DNA from: CALRQJ02 sp943370285
GTDB taxonomy: Bacteria; Bacteroidota; Bacteroidia; Chitinophagales; Chitinophagaceae
Direction of reading: 5' to 3'
NCBI GenBank assembly: GCA_943370285.1
Contig: CALRQJ020000002.1
Location: 62,001 to 126,000, forward strand
Length of the DNA: 64,000 nucleotides
The notes beneath the pieces are model-generated. The model saw only the letters and a program-made list of their open reading frames with translations. It was not told the DNA's origin and did not search any database. Positions 51,496 through 60,494 of the stretch are shown here, piece by piece (position 1 is the stretch's first letter; the number at the start of each line of letters is the position of its first letter). Made by a program: the position numbers and the translations under genes.

Positions 51496-52380
51496 TTATA
51501 ACCCAAACGTCAACTTCACTCCTGCTTCAAATGAATGAGGTTGATAGCCTAATTCAGCAATGGCTTTGTCAATTTTCAATCCAGATTTTTTGGCTCTTTT
51601 CACCGGCTCGGGGAAAGTGTCTGAAGTAACTTTCTCTATCAGCGAAACATCTAATCCCAACAATTCGGCTGTAGTAATCGCCATTTGGTAGGGACTTACA
51701 ATATCTTTCCCGGCTAAATGATAAATACCTTGTTTTTCTAACCGAATAATAGCTTCAACTCCAGCAGAAATATCATCAATATAAGTGGGAGTTCGTTGTT
51801 GGTCTACCACTACTTTAATCGGTTTCCCTTGCGACAAGTTGTTATTTACCCAATGCAAAAAACTCGGCCTTAGGCCATCCCAAACTTTGCCGTACATAAA
51901 AACAGGTCTAACAATCGTATTTGATAAGTCGCTGTTTTGAACCATCTGTTCTGCCATCAACTTCGATTCGCCATAAAAATTTAAAGGTCCGGTTGCATCA
52001 GCTTCGCTATGTGGCCCATTTTCGCCAAACACAAAATCGGTTGAGGTATAAATAAAGTGTGCCTTTGTAAAAGCTTTCAATAAATGTTCAGTAGCGGTAA
52101 CATTTTGCAACAAACAGTTTTGTTGATCTTGATGACATTCATCCGGTTTACTTAAAGCAGCAGTGTGAACAATAAAATCTGGTTGAATTGTAGTAGATAA
52201 TTGAAAAACCGTTGTCTCATGGGTTAAATCAACAGGTATATATTTGATTCCAAATTGAGATGGGATTCGAGATGGCCCTCTGCCGGTTGCAATAACGGTA
52301 TATCCTTTAGCAGCTAGGTAAAGACAGAGGTGTTGTCCCATAAATCCATTTCCACCGGTAGTTAATACAATTTTTGGCAT
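51496..52380 (-). CDS. RmlD-like NAD(P)-dependent SDR protein
   Basis: A 294-residue extended SDR. The nucleotide site is TTGGNGFMGQHLCLYLAAKG; catalytic YGESKLMAEQMV follows IYTSTDFVFGENGPHSE. Substrate-side phrases are RPVFMYGKVWDGLRPSF and QQRTPTYIDDISAGVEAII. It is nearest to dTDP-4-dehydrorhamnose reductase (RmlD), but no rmlABC genes are in this window, so the sugar is unknown. Convergent neighbour: the predicted lipoprotein. Confidence 0.82.
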   Translation of the reverse strand: MPKIVLTTGGNGFMGQHLCLYLAAKGYTVIATGRGPSRIPSQFGIKYIPVDLTHETTVFQLSTTIQPDFIVHTAALSKPDECHQDQQNCLLQNVTATEHLLKAFTKAHFIYTSTDFVFGENGPHSEADATGPLNFYGESKLMAEQMVQNSDLSNTIVRPVFMYGKVWDGLRPSFLHWVNNNLSQGKPIKVVVDQQRTPTYIDDISAGVEAIIRLEKQGIYHLAGKDIVSPYQMAITTAELLGLDVSLIEKVTSDTFPEPVKRAKKSGLKIDKAIAELGYQPHSFEAGVKLTFGL

Positions 52381-52612
52381 AAAACAGGGTTAAAAAGCAT
52401 GAAAATAACGATTCAAAGTCAGAAATTAGCTACACTGAGGTTCTATAACACTAATTAATATATTTAATGATGTGTGTTTTTTGGTCTCGTTATTCCTACT
52501 TTAGCAGCAGAAAAGTACGTGTATGGCTGCTTAATTTTTGGTTTCCTGCGGAATACCTACTTTTACAACGTGTAAACATTACACAAAGCTTTAAACCCCA
52601 AATAGGATTAGA

Positions 52613-53590
52613 ATGAAAGTTAACAAGATAGGAGTATTAACATCTGGCGGAGATGCTCCTGGTATGAATGCAGCAGTAAGGGCGGTAGTTAGAACAGGTT
52701 TGCATCATGGGTTAGAAGTATTTGGCATCATGAGAGGTTATGCCGGAATGATTGATAATGATATTCAGTCTATGAATTCAAGATCTGTAGCCAATATTAT
52801 TCAACGTGGCGGAACTATATTAAAAACAGCCCGCAGTAAAGAGTTCATGACTCCCGAAGGCCGACAAAAAGCCTATGTAAATCTTAAACGTGTAGGCATT
52901 GATGGTTTAGTGGTCATTGGTGGAGATGGTAGTTTTAGAGGGGCCCAAGTGTTTAGTAAAGAGTTTGATATACCCTGCATTGGTTTACCCGGAACAATTG
53001 ATAAAGATATTGCAGGTACAGATAGTACGATTGGTTTTGATACTGCGGTGAATACTGCAGTTGAAGCGATTGATAAAGTACGAGATACGATGGATGCCCA
53101 CGACCGTCTTTTTATAGTGGAAGTGATGGGCCGGGATGCAGGTTATATTGCCTTGCACAGCGGTATAGCTACAGGTGCTGAAAATATTTTAATTCCCGAG
53201 TCTAAGACTGATATTGAAGATTTAATAGCATCACTTTCTGAAAAAGAACGCCGTAAAAAATTAGTTAATCTAATTGTTGTAGCCGAAGGTGATAATTTTG
53301 GCGGTGCCAATGAATTAGCTAAAGTGATAAAAGAAAGAATTCCTGCTGCAGATACTAGGGTTTGTATTTTAGGGCATATTCAAAGAGGTGGTGCCCCCTC
53401 TTGTCACGACAGATTAATTGCCAGCCACATGGGTTACTACGCTGTAGAAAGTTTAATCATGGGTAGAAACAATGTAATGGTTGGTGTTATCAATAATAAA
53501 ATTCACTATACGCCATTCGATAAAGCCATAAAAGAAAAGCAAAGAATTGGTCAAGAATGGATGAAAATCGTAAAAATTCTAGCTAGCTAA
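52613..53590 (+). CDS. pfkA: 6-phosphofructokinase
   Basis: A 325-residue ATP-dependent phosphofructokinase of glycolysis. ATP site: VLTSGGDAPGMNAAVRAVVRTG; GGDGSFRGAQ; the catalytic GLPGTIDKDIAGTDSTIGFDTAVN with Asp in TIDKD; VEVMGRDAGYIAL; and RVCILGHIQRGGAPS. The length is that of bacterial PfkA, and the GGDGS ATP-binding box is the ATP, not pyrophosphate, form. pyk follows 35 nt later, so both enter one transcript. Upstream of it are 232 nt of non-coding sequence with a near-miss -7 box. Confidence 0.97.
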   Translation: MKVNKIGVLTSGGDAPGMNAAVRAVVRTGLHHGLEVFGIMRGYAGMIDNDIQSMNSRSVANIIQRGGTILKTARSKEFMTPEGRQKAYVNLKRVGIDGLVVIGGDGSFRGAQVFSKEFDIPCIGLPGTIDKDIAGTDSTIGFDTAVNTAVEAIDKVRDTMDAHDRLFIVEVMGRDAGYIALHSGIATGAENILIPESKTDIEDLIASLSEKERRKKLVNLIVVAEGDNFGGANELAKVIKERIPAADTRVCILGHIQRGGAPSCHDRLIASHMGYYAVESLIMGRNNVMVGVINNKIHYTPFDKAIKEKQRIGQEWMKIVKILAS

Positions 53591-53625
53591 TTTCAAGTAA
53601 AATACCCCCAACTAATAAAAAAAGT

Positions 53626-55116
53626 ATGAGTAAAAACGTTTCAAAGTATTTATACCAACAAATGGATAAAGAAGCCGGTGTTAAGCACACTACACACCGC
53701 ACTAAAATTGTTGCAACTGTTGGTCCGTCTTGCGACACTTATGACAAACTGCTTGAATTAGTTAGAGCAGGTGTAAATGTATTCAGACTAAACTTTTCGC
53801 ATGGCACACATGAAGACAAATTAAAAATCATTGAGCACATTCGAAACATGAATAAAACAGAACCTTACAATATCTCTATTTTAGCAGATTTGCAAGGTCC
53901 TAAATTAAGGGTGGGTGAAATCGAAAACAATGCTTTACAAGTTAATGTAGGCGATATACTAACCTTCACCAACGAAAAATGTGTGGGCACATTAGAAAAA
54001 ATTTATGTCTCCTACCCCAACCTTGCCGGCGATGTAAAAATTGGCAACATCATTATGATTGATGATGGCAAATTAGAAGTTAAGGTATCAAGCATTGAAA
54101 AAAATGGCGATGTAAAAGTTACCGTTACGCTTGGTGGTATTTTATCTTCTAAAAAAGGCATTAACCTGCCCGATACCAAAATTTCTTTACCTGCATTAAC
54201 AGATAAAGATTTGGTTGACTTAGAATTTATTATCGATCAACAATGCGACTGGGTGGCATTAAGTTTTGTTCGTAGTGTAAAAGATATTGTGATTTTGCGT
54301 AGCAAATTACAAGAGCGGAAAAGCAAAACAAAAATCATCGCAAAAATTGAAAAGCCTGAAGCATTAACGAATATCAGAGAAATCATTTTAGAAAGTGATG
54401 GCATCATGGTAGCCCGTGGTGATTTGGGTGTTGAGTTACCGGTAGAAAAAATTCCTTTAATTCAACGTGACTTGATTAGAAAATGTATTCACCGTGCCAA
54501 GCCTGTAATTGTTGCAACCCAAATGATGGAAAGCATGATAGACAGAGTTAAGCCTAACCGTAGTGAAATTACAGACGTTGCTAATGCAGTATTGGAAGGT
54601 GCTGATGCCGTAATGTTGAGTGGTGAGACTGCAGCTGGTAATCATCCGGCATTAGTGGTAGAAACCATGCGTAAAATTATTTTACAAGTAGAACATACTG
54701 AATATCGCTACAACAGAGAAGAAGATTTGGTGCCGCAGCCTCATTCTCCATCATTCTTAAGCGATGCTATTTGTTACAATGCTTGTAAGATGGCTAGGGA
54801 TGTAAATGCACATGCGTTGATTGGTATGACTCAAAGTGGTTATACCGGTTTTATGTTGAGTAGCTACCGTCCACAATCGCCACTATTCATTTTCTCAAAA
54901 GAGCGAAGCTTAATCAACCAATTGAGTTTAAGTTGGGGTGTAAGGGCTTTTTATTATGATGAAGAAGAAAGTTTAGATGACATTATTGAAGATCAAATTG
55001 ATATCTTAAAAGAAAGAGGATTTTTAGCTTCGGGTGATATTGTTGTAAGTACAGGAAGTACTCCGGTTCACTTACATTTACCCACCAATATGCTAAAGAT
55101 TACAAAACTTGATTAA
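53626..55116 (+). CDS. pyk: Pyruvate kinase
   Basis: A 496-residue glycolytic enzyme that makes ATP and pyruvate. Seen: RTKIVATVGPSCDTYDKLLEL, NVFRLNFSHGTHE, ILADLQGPKLRVG, ALSFVRSVKDI, IIAKIEKPEAL with the active-site Lys, MVARGDLGVELPVEKIPLIQ and VIVATQMMESMIDRVKPNRSEITDVANAVLEGADAVMLSGETAAG (given in parts). The C-terminal allosteric domain is present. A terminator follows closely. Confidence 0.97.
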   Translation: MSKNVSKYLYQQMDKEAGVKHTTHRTKIVATVGPSCDTYDKLLELVRAGVNVFRLNFSHGTHEDKLKIIEHIRNMNKTEPYNISILADLQGPKLRVGEIENNALQVNVGDILTFTNEKCVGTLEKIYVSYPNLAGDVKIGNIIMIDDGKLEVKVSSIEKNGDVKVTVTLGGILSSKKGINLPDTKISLPALTDKDLVDLEFIIDQQCDWVALSFVRSVKDIVILRSKLQERKSKTKIIAKIEKPEALTNIREIILESDGIMVARGDLGVELPVEKIPLIQRDLIRKCIHRAKPVIVATQMMESMIDRVKPNRSEITDVANAVLEGADAVMLSGETAAGNHPALVVETMRKIILQVEHTEYRYNREEDLVPQPHSPSFLSDAICYNACKMARDVNAHALIGMTQSGYTGFMLSSYRPQSPLFIFSKERSLINQLSLSWGVRAFYYDEEESLDDIIEDQIDILKERGFLASGDIVVSTGSTPVHLHLPTNMLKITKLD

Positions 55117-55132
55117 TACCATAACACAAATA

Positions 55133-55161
55133 AAAAAAGCGGTTTTAAAACCGCTTTTTTT
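55133..55161 (+). terminator. Terminator after pyk
   Basis: A perfect 12-bp stem with AAAAAAGCGGTT on one side and AACCGCTTTTTT on the other, loop TTAA, T's following, 16 nt after the pyk stop. The T-rich shape is symmetric, so it may also serve the convergent VWA gene. Confidence 0.9.
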
Positions 55162-55168
55162 ATGCCTA

Positions 55169-57043
55169 TTAATGTGCAAGTATCACTTTTTGCGTTCCCC
55201 ATTCATTACTTTCCGAAATATATCTAATGAGGTATGTACCTGAAGGGTAAGCTGCTAAATTTACATCCCATCGTTTATCTCTACTTTTTACAATAATTCG
55301 TTGTAAGATTTTTCCGGTAAAGTCTGTTACATAAATTTCTCTTAACACTTGTTTTGTCTCAATACGTATTAGTCCTTGAGTAGGATTTGGGAAGACTTTT
55401 ACCGCATTATCAGCAGGTGGAGTTATGACCGGTTTTGTTTTCGTATCGCAAGTACTTACTTCAATCATTTGTTTGATGATACGTTGAAACGTATTGTTTA
55501 ATAATTCAGTAGTAAATACATCGGTAGTTGGTTTGATATGTGATTCACCCACACCGCTATCATCAGTCAAAAATAGATAAGTTCCATTGGTAGCCAAGGC
55601 CATGCTACGCATGACAAACTCGGCAGATTTATCCGTTCCGCTACAAGCAACCGGTACAATTCTAATTCCTTTTGTTGCCGCTTTTTGAATTAATTTTTGC
55701 ATCTCTTTTTTGGCATAATCATGTGGAGGAGCATCCATGATTAAGAACATGATTCTTGTTCTTGCATCTGCACTCCAGCTTAAACTATCAATGGCTGTAC
55801 TCATTGCTGTATGAACCGCTTCAGGATAATCCCCACCACCACCGGAACGCTGTAGTTTAATGAAGTTCAGGACTTTCAAAATATCACTATTAAAATCAAC
55901 TTTTCGTGTAACATATTCATCGCCCCTATCTCTATAAAAAACAGAAGCTATGTTTAAATTAAGTGAAGGAAAATTGTCGAAAGTATTTCTAATCGCATCT
56001 TCTAATTCTAACTTCAAAAACTCAATTTCATCAGCCATGCTACCTGTTGCATCTACCACAAAAGCAATATCAACCATGTTAGATATGCTACAGGGTTTCT
56101 TAACCAACATTTGATTTACACCATCTTTAAATAATTTAGGAAATGCAATGCTAGTAGTGTTTGGCGTAACGATGATATAGTTGGCTTGTGTAAGTTTTTC
56201 TTCCGTAACATCAGCCCATAATTCGGCTTTACCGGTATTATCTGTAATGGCTTTCCAAACAGTATCTTTAGTAATCACATTCACCAAATAAACTTGCTGA
56301 CCTACTACGGGAAATCGCAATTCGTTTTGTAGCTGAACACTATATCTATTTTTCAAATACAATTGCCATTGTTGGGCATAAATCTTAAAATCACTCTCCC
56401 CAAAATCCTCCCACATTTTCCATTTATTAAAATCATTCACTTCACCCGCTGTTAATAATTTAGAGCGTACACTAATCGTATCTCCTTTTTTGAGTGTGGT
56501 ATCATTAAATGAAGTTTTTCTACTTGCCGCAACGCCAACATTATAAGCTGCCGGTTTACTGATACCTCTAACACCGGCACTCGGTTCAGCAACGGTTAGG
56601 CCATAAGCTTTACCTGATAACGAAACTGAAACACTAGAAGGGTCTGTATCTTTTGTTGCATCAAATTTTGCTTTTGATAACATGCCTGTAGATTCTTTTT
56701 TCTTGGCGGTGCCATAACCCACTACAACAACATCCTCTAAAGCCCTTTTGGTGAGCAATACAATTTCAAAATTGGGATCTTTAAGTGTTTTCTCCGTTAC
56801 AACAACTTTATATGGTTCATAACCCACTGAATAAAACACCAGTGTATCTGGCAATGCAGTCGCCATAATTTGAAAACTACCATCATCTCTGGTAACAACT
56901 GTATTGGCTTTATTTTTAAAAGCTACAGATACATTAGCAGCACCGGCACCGCTTTCTGCTCTTACTCTTCCATTCACCAATTGTGCCTGGCTGGTAACGA
57001 TTGTAAATAAAAAAAACAGTACACTATAAATCTTACATTTCAT
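55169..57043 (-). CDS. T9SS-exported VWA protein with a SusC-type N-terminal box
   Basis: A 624-residue exported protein. Order: signal peptide (to SQA near 20), a carboxypeptidase-regulatory-like beta domain (21-98), the TonB-receptor box DVVVVGYGTAKKKES (104-118), a linker domain with LTAGEVNDFNKWKMWEDF (198-215), a VWA domain (about 322-530; MIDAS DATGSM at 331-336, then VPVACSG), and a C-terminal T9SS sorting tail (about 550-624) with FPNPTQGLIRI and ending WGTQKVILAH. The VWA metal site has DxTxS rather than DxSxS. No beta-barrel follows the receptor box, so it is not a transporter. Likely a cell-surface or secreted adhesion or sensor protein; function unknown. Confidence 0.85.
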   Translation of the reverse strand: MKCKIYSVLFFLFTIVTSQAQLVNGRVRAESGAGAANVSVAFKNKANTVVTRDDGSFQIMATALPDTLVFYSVGYEPYKVVVTEKTLKDPNFEIVLLTKRALEDVVVVGYGTAKKKESTGMLSKAKFDATKDTDPSSVSVSLSGKAYGLTVAEPSAGVRGISKPAAYNVGVAASRKTSFNDTTLKKGDTISVRSKLLTAGEVNDFNKWKMWEDFGESDFKIYAQQWQLYLKNRYSVQLQNELRFPVVGQQVYLVNVITKDTVWKAITDNTGKAELWADVTEEKLTQANYIIVTPNTTSIAFPKLFKDGVNQMLVKKPCSISNMVDIAFVVDATGSMADEIEFLKLELEDAIRNTFDNFPSLNLNIASVFYRDRGDEYVTRKVDFNSDILKVLNFIKLQRSGGGGDYPEAVHTAMSTAIDSLSWSADARTRIMFLIMDAPPHDYAKKEMQKLIQKAATKGIRIVPVACSGTDKSAEFVMRSMALATNGTYLFLTDDSGVGESHIKPTTDVFTTELLNNTFQRIIKQMIEVSTCDTKTKPVITPPADNAVKVFPNPTQGLIRIETKQVLREIYVTDFTGKILQRIIVKSRDKRWDVNLAAYPSGTYLIRYISESNEWGTQKVILAH

Positions 57044-57216
57044 AAATAGGATTTGGCAAAAGATGAAGGAACTGTCGCAATTACATAAACCATCAGCATT
57101 TATTTTTTCAATATTGAACTATTTATTTTACCCTAATGAAATCCTAAAATAAGACATCCTACGTTAAATTATCGTTAGCATTCCGCAAATTTGTAGGGCT
57201 TTAACCGCATCACAAT

Positions 57217-58911
57217 ATGAACAAAGGGCTGATTTTACTTGCATCGTTTGTAGCTGTAACATCTATTAATGCACAAATTACTGATTTAAAGGGCTGGCAT
57301 TTAGCAGATCGTTCATACGATAAAGTAAATGGTATTGGTATTAAAAAAGCATACGATTTTTTAAAAGACAAAAAAGGAAATACCGTTATTGTTGCCGTTA
57401 TTGATGGAGGCATCGATACTACACAAGAAGATTTACAGCAAATATTGTGGCGTAATCCAAAAGAAATTCCGGGTAATGGTATAGATGATGATCATAATGG
57501 TTATGTAGATGATGTTTTTGGCTGGAATTTTTTAGGCGGAAAGGATGGTCGTTGTATTGAAAAAACTTCGAGTGAGAAAAGCAGGGTTTACCACCAATAT
57601 AAGCAACGATTTTTACAAACTGATTTTGACTCCTTAGCTTTAGATGAAACAGGAAAACAGCAATATGCAATTTGGAAAAAAGCCGCAGCCCAAATGAATG
57701 TTGACCCCTATGAGCAGGTCAATATTATGTTTTTAGAAGTTGCGTTTAAAGCATTTAAAAAGCATGATAAGGCGGTACGATTCGAATGGAAAAAAGAAGA
57801 ATTTACAGTTGAAGAATTAGAAAATTTTATCCCACAATCTCAAGGTGGTAAACAATCTAAATTATCATTTCTAACTTTTATAAAGTTACTAGGGTTAGAA
57901 ACAACAGATAAGAACACAGACATTATTAGAGATTTGGAGGAATACATCAAAGGCAAAAAAGAAAGTTTTGAAGCCAAAGACATCCCACCAATAGATTATA
58001 GATCCGAAATAGTAAAAGACAACTATTTTGATTTTAATGATCGTTATTATGGCAATGGAAATGTAATGGGTGGAGACCCTATGCATGGCACTCATGTTAG
58101 TGGTATTATCGGTGCACAACGAAACAATGGGATTGGAATGGACGGAGTAGCCAATCTGGTAAAAATAATGACCATTAGAGCAGTACCTAACGGAGATGAA
58201 TATGATAAAGACATTGCATTAGCTATTCGTTATGCGGTTGATAATGGCGCAAAGGTTATTAATATGAGTTTTGGAAAATCGTTTTCGCCGGAAAAGAATT
58301 GGGTTGACGAAGCCATTAAATACGCCGAAAGCAAAGATGTATTGCTTGTTCATGCTGCCGGGAATGATTCAAAGAATGTAGATTCAACTGATAATTTTCC
58401 ATCGCCTTATTGCAGTCCTAATGACCGAGCCAGCAATTACATCACCGTTGGTGCTAGTGGCGATGCGGTTTTAACCGGCAATGCGGTGGCTACTTTTAGT
58501 AATTACGGTAAAAACAGGGTTGATGTATTGGCCCCAGGTGTTAAAATTTACTCTACCCTACCCGGTGGTAATCATTACGGATTTAAAGAGGGCACAAGTA
58601 TGGCAGCACCGGTAGTATCAGGCGTTGCGGCTTTAATTAGGTCTTATTATCCAAACCTAACTGCTCAACAAGTAAAATGGTGTATAGAAAGTGGGATTGA
58701 TAGAACCGATAGTGCTGCTTTAGTCAACAAGCCCGGCACGCAAGATATGATGGTTCCATTGTCAAGTTTATGCAACACAGCTGGATATGTTAACGCAGCT
58801 TCAGCCATAAAGTTAGCTGAGCAAATCAGCAACAATGCGGAAAAAAATCGAGGCCAATTACCGGACAAACTACCCAAACAATCTTTTAAGAATTTAAAAC
58901 CAAAACAATAA
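57217..58911 (+). CDS. Subtilisin-like S8 peptidase
   Basis: A 564-residue exported serine protease (signal peptide ending SINAQ). The catalytic triad is Asp63 (VAVIDGGID), His290 (MHGTHVSG) and Ser461 (EGTSMAAPVVSG), with the oxyanion Asn383 in AAGNDS. The Asp-to-His gap is about 225 residues, far longer than in plain subtilisin; it holds a DDDHNGYVDDV calcium-like loop and helical charged segments. No T9SS tail is seen, so it may stay in the periplasm or membrane. A DinB gene follows after 2 nt. Confidence 0.93.
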   Translation: MNKGLILLASFVAVTSINAQITDLKGWHLADRSYDKVNGIGIKKAYDFLKDKKGNTVIVAVIDGGIDTTQEDLQQILWRNPKEIPGNGIDDDHNGYVDDVFGWNFLGGKDGRCIEKTSSEKSRVYHQYKQRFLQTDFDSLALDETGKQQYAIWKKAAAQMNVDPYEQVNIMFLEVAFKAFKKHDKAVRFEWKKEEFTVEELENFIPQSQGGKQSKLSFLTFIKLLGLETTDKNTDIIRDLEEYIKGKKESFEAKDIPPIDYRSEIVKDNYFDFNDRYYGNGNVMGGDPMHGTHVSGIIGAQRNNGIGMDGVANLVKIMTIRAVPNGDEYDKDIALAIRYAVDNGAKVINMSFGKSFSPEKNWVDEAIKYAESKDVLLVHAAGNDSKNVDSTDNFPSPYCSPNDRASNYITVGASGDAVLTGNAVATFSNYGKNRVDVLAPGVKIYSTLPGGNHYGFKEGTSMAAPVVSGVAALIRSYYPNLTAQQVKWCIESGIDRTDSAALVNKPGTQDMMVPLSSLCNTAGYVNAASAIKLAEQISNNAEKNRGQLPDKLPKQSFKNLKPKQ

Positions 58912-58913
58912 TT

Positions 58914-59423
58914 ATGGCTCGCCCCCAACCCGGAGACTTTGCTCCATTTTATCAGAACTATATCAATCTAGTAGAGGCAGACGACTTGCAAGAAGCGTTT
59001 AGCAAATACAACCAAATCATTAAATCATTTTACAATCAATTACCTGAAGCAAAAGGTAATTATGCCTACGCAGATGGAAAATGGACGGTTAAAGAAGTAT
59101 TACAACACATTATTGATGCAGAAAGAGTTTTCGCTTACAGGGCATTATGTATTGCCCGAAAAGACAAAACGGCATTTCCAGGTTTTGATGAAAATGCATA
59201 CGCTGTCAATAGCAATGCCAACGGAAGAACACTTACTGATTTACAAATTGAATTTTCGGCGGTGAGACATAGTACCAACCTACTTTTTCAAAGTTTTTTT
59301 GAGGAACAATTAGCCGAAATAGGCACTGCAAGCAACAATGCCGTTACCGTAAACGCCATTGGATTTATCATTATCGGCCATTTACTGCATCATAAAAATA
59401 TACTGGAACAGCGTTATTTATAA
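58914..59423 (+). CDS. DinB family protein
   Basis: A 169-residue protein of the DinB/YfiT four-helix fold. Features are a helix with WTVKEVLQHIIDAERVFAYR (first metal-type His of the fold), then ARKDKTAFPGFDENAY, and a final FIIIGHLLHHKNILEQRYL with His residues. Members bind a metal and include thiol-dependent transferases; the substrate is unknown. It starts 2 nt past the S8 peptidase stop, so coupling is likely, and ends at a terminator. Confidence 0.87.
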   Translation: MARPQPGDFAPFYQNYINLVEADDLQEAFSKYNQIIKSFYNQLPEAKGNYAYADGKWTVKEVLQHIIDAERVFAYRALCIARKDKTAFPGFDENAYAVNSNANGRTLTDLQIEFSAVRHSTNLLFQSFFEEQLAEIGTASNNAVTVNAIGFIIIGHLLHHKNILEQRYL

Positions 59424-59440
59424 GCGATTATTGGATAACA

Positions 59441-59468
59441 AAAAAGCCACGAAAAATCGTGGCTTTTT
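59441..59468. terminator. Terminator between DinB and rpmE2
   Basis: A perfect 11-bp stem, AAAAAGCCACG (59441-59451) with CGTGGCTTTTT (59458-59468), loop AAAAAT. T-runs on both sides make it suitable for both convergent genes. Confidence 0.85.
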
Positions 59469-59487
59469 AATGTTGTATCGAAAAAAA

Positions 59488-59739
59488 TTACTTTTTCTTC
59501 TCGTAACGCTTTTTGAATTTATCAATACGACCCGCAGTATCAACCAGTACATTTTTACCGGTATAGAATGGATGCGAAGTATTGGAAATTTCCAATTTAA
59601 TTACAGGATACTCTTTACCGTCTTCCCACTGAATGGTTTCTTTTGATTGTGCTGTTGAGCGGCTCAAAAAAGTGTGGCCGTTACTCATGTCCTTAAACAC
59701 AACAAAACGGTAGCTGTCTGGATGGATACCTTTTTTCAT
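59488..59739 (-). CDS. rpmE2: 50S ribosomal protein bL31, type B
   Basis: An 83-residue large-subunit protein. It starts MKKGIHPDSYRFVVFKDMS, with FLSRSTAQSKETIQWEDG and ISNTSHPFYTGKNVLVDTAGRIDKF (quoted in part), ending KKRYEKKK. The zinc-binding Cys of the A type are absent, so it is the type-B form, usual for Bacteroidota and low-zinc use. It has its own promoter. Confidence 0.96.
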   Translation of the reverse strand: MKKGIHPDSYRFVVFKDMSNGHTFLSRSTAQSKETIQWEDGKEYPVIKLEISNTSHPFYTGKNVLVDTAGRIDKFKKRYEKKK

Positions 59740-59798
59740 AACTGTTATTATTTAGTAGGCTGTACGGATTTTGCCGTACATTTTTGTTTTTAGAGCGG

Positions 59799-59829
59799 CA
59801 AAGGTACTGTTCGCCACCTGTAATGCCAA
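59799..59829 (-). promoter_or_regulatory. Promoter of rpmE2
   Basis: Minus strand: TTG (59829-59827), a 20-nt spacer, -7 box TACCTTTG (59806-59799), 59 nt upstream of the ATG. Confidence 0.65.
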
Positions 59830-59854
59830 ATGAAATTTAAATTGGACTTAATTA

Positions 59855-60346
59855 TTACGACTTCATATTAACGTATTGCAGCGGCAAATCAAGGTTAGAA
59901 GTCCTGCAAAGTGCTATAACTTCTTGTAAATCATCTATTTTCTTGCCGGTTACCCGTACAATATCATCCATAATCTGTACCTGCACCTTCATGCCACTAT
60001 CCTTAATTAGTTTCACTATTTTCTTGGCATCTTCTTGCTTAATACCGTTTTTAACCGAAACCTCTTTGCGTAGCACTTTACCACTTTGATAGGCATCTTT
60101 GCTAAAATCAAAGGCTTCGCCAGCAATTCCCTGCTTCATACTACGGCTGATGATGACGTCAATTACTTGCTTCATTTTCATCTCCGACTCCACTTCTAAG
60201 TTGAGTTTGTATTCTTTCTTATTCAAATCAATGGTAACCGGACTTCCTTTAAAATCAAATCTGTTTTCAATCTCCTTTTTTACGGTATTGATGGCATTAT
60301 CGAGTGTTTGTAAATCAACCTTACTCGTAATATCAAATGATGGCAT
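59855..60346 (-). CDS. YajQ family nucleotide-binding protein
   Basis: A 163-residue protein with the family pattern MPSFDITSKVDLQTLDNAINTV at the start, NRFDFKGSPVTIDLN, DVIISRSMKQGIAGEAFDF and the final VQIMDDIVRVTGKKIDDLQEVIAL (cut). Some homologues bind cyclic di-GMP; a general RNA or nucleotide role is also proposed. The frame is open to 60385, but the -7 box at 60361 shows the ATG at 60346 is the start. Confidence 0.9.
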   Translation of the reverse strand: MPSFDITSKVDLQTLDNAINTVKKEIENRFDFKGSPVTIDLNKKEYKLNLEVESEMKMKQVIDVIISRSMKQGIAGEAFDFSKDAYQSGKVLRKEVSVKNGIKQEDAKKIVKLIKDSGMKVQVQIMDDIVRVTGKKIDDLQEVIALCRTSNLDLPLQYVNMKS

Positions 60347-60360
60347 AACAAAAATTTTGG

Positions 60361-60368
60361 CAAATATA
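60361..60368 (-). promoter_or_regulatory. Promoter -7 box of the YajQ gene
   Basis: TATATTTG on the minus strand, 14 nt upstream of the ATG at 60346. Confidence 0.5.
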
Positions 60369-60468
60369 ATCACAAGTAGTGCCAAAAGAAAGCATCTGCT
60401 ACCTCGTATCGGAGTTTTTAAACTAAAAATCCTCTTTTTATCAGTTCATTATTATAGTGATTGCCAAT

Positions 60469-60476
60469 TATATTTG
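60469..60476 (+). promoter_or_regulatory. Promoter -7 box of the glycosyltransferase pair
   Basis: TATATTTG on the plus strand, 18 nt upstream of the proposed TTG start at 60495. It is divergent to the YajQ promoter. Confidence 0.5.
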
Positions 60477-60494
60477 CCAACCAACCCATTAGCA

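Noticed and set aside
59359..59646. Plus-strand frame across the terminator and rpmE2
   Set aside because: It covers a strong terminator and the antisense of rpmE2.
60099..60494. N-terminal extension of the glycosyltransferase
   Set aside because: It lies over yajQ on the other strand and upstream of the -7 box at 60469; no homology-like features.
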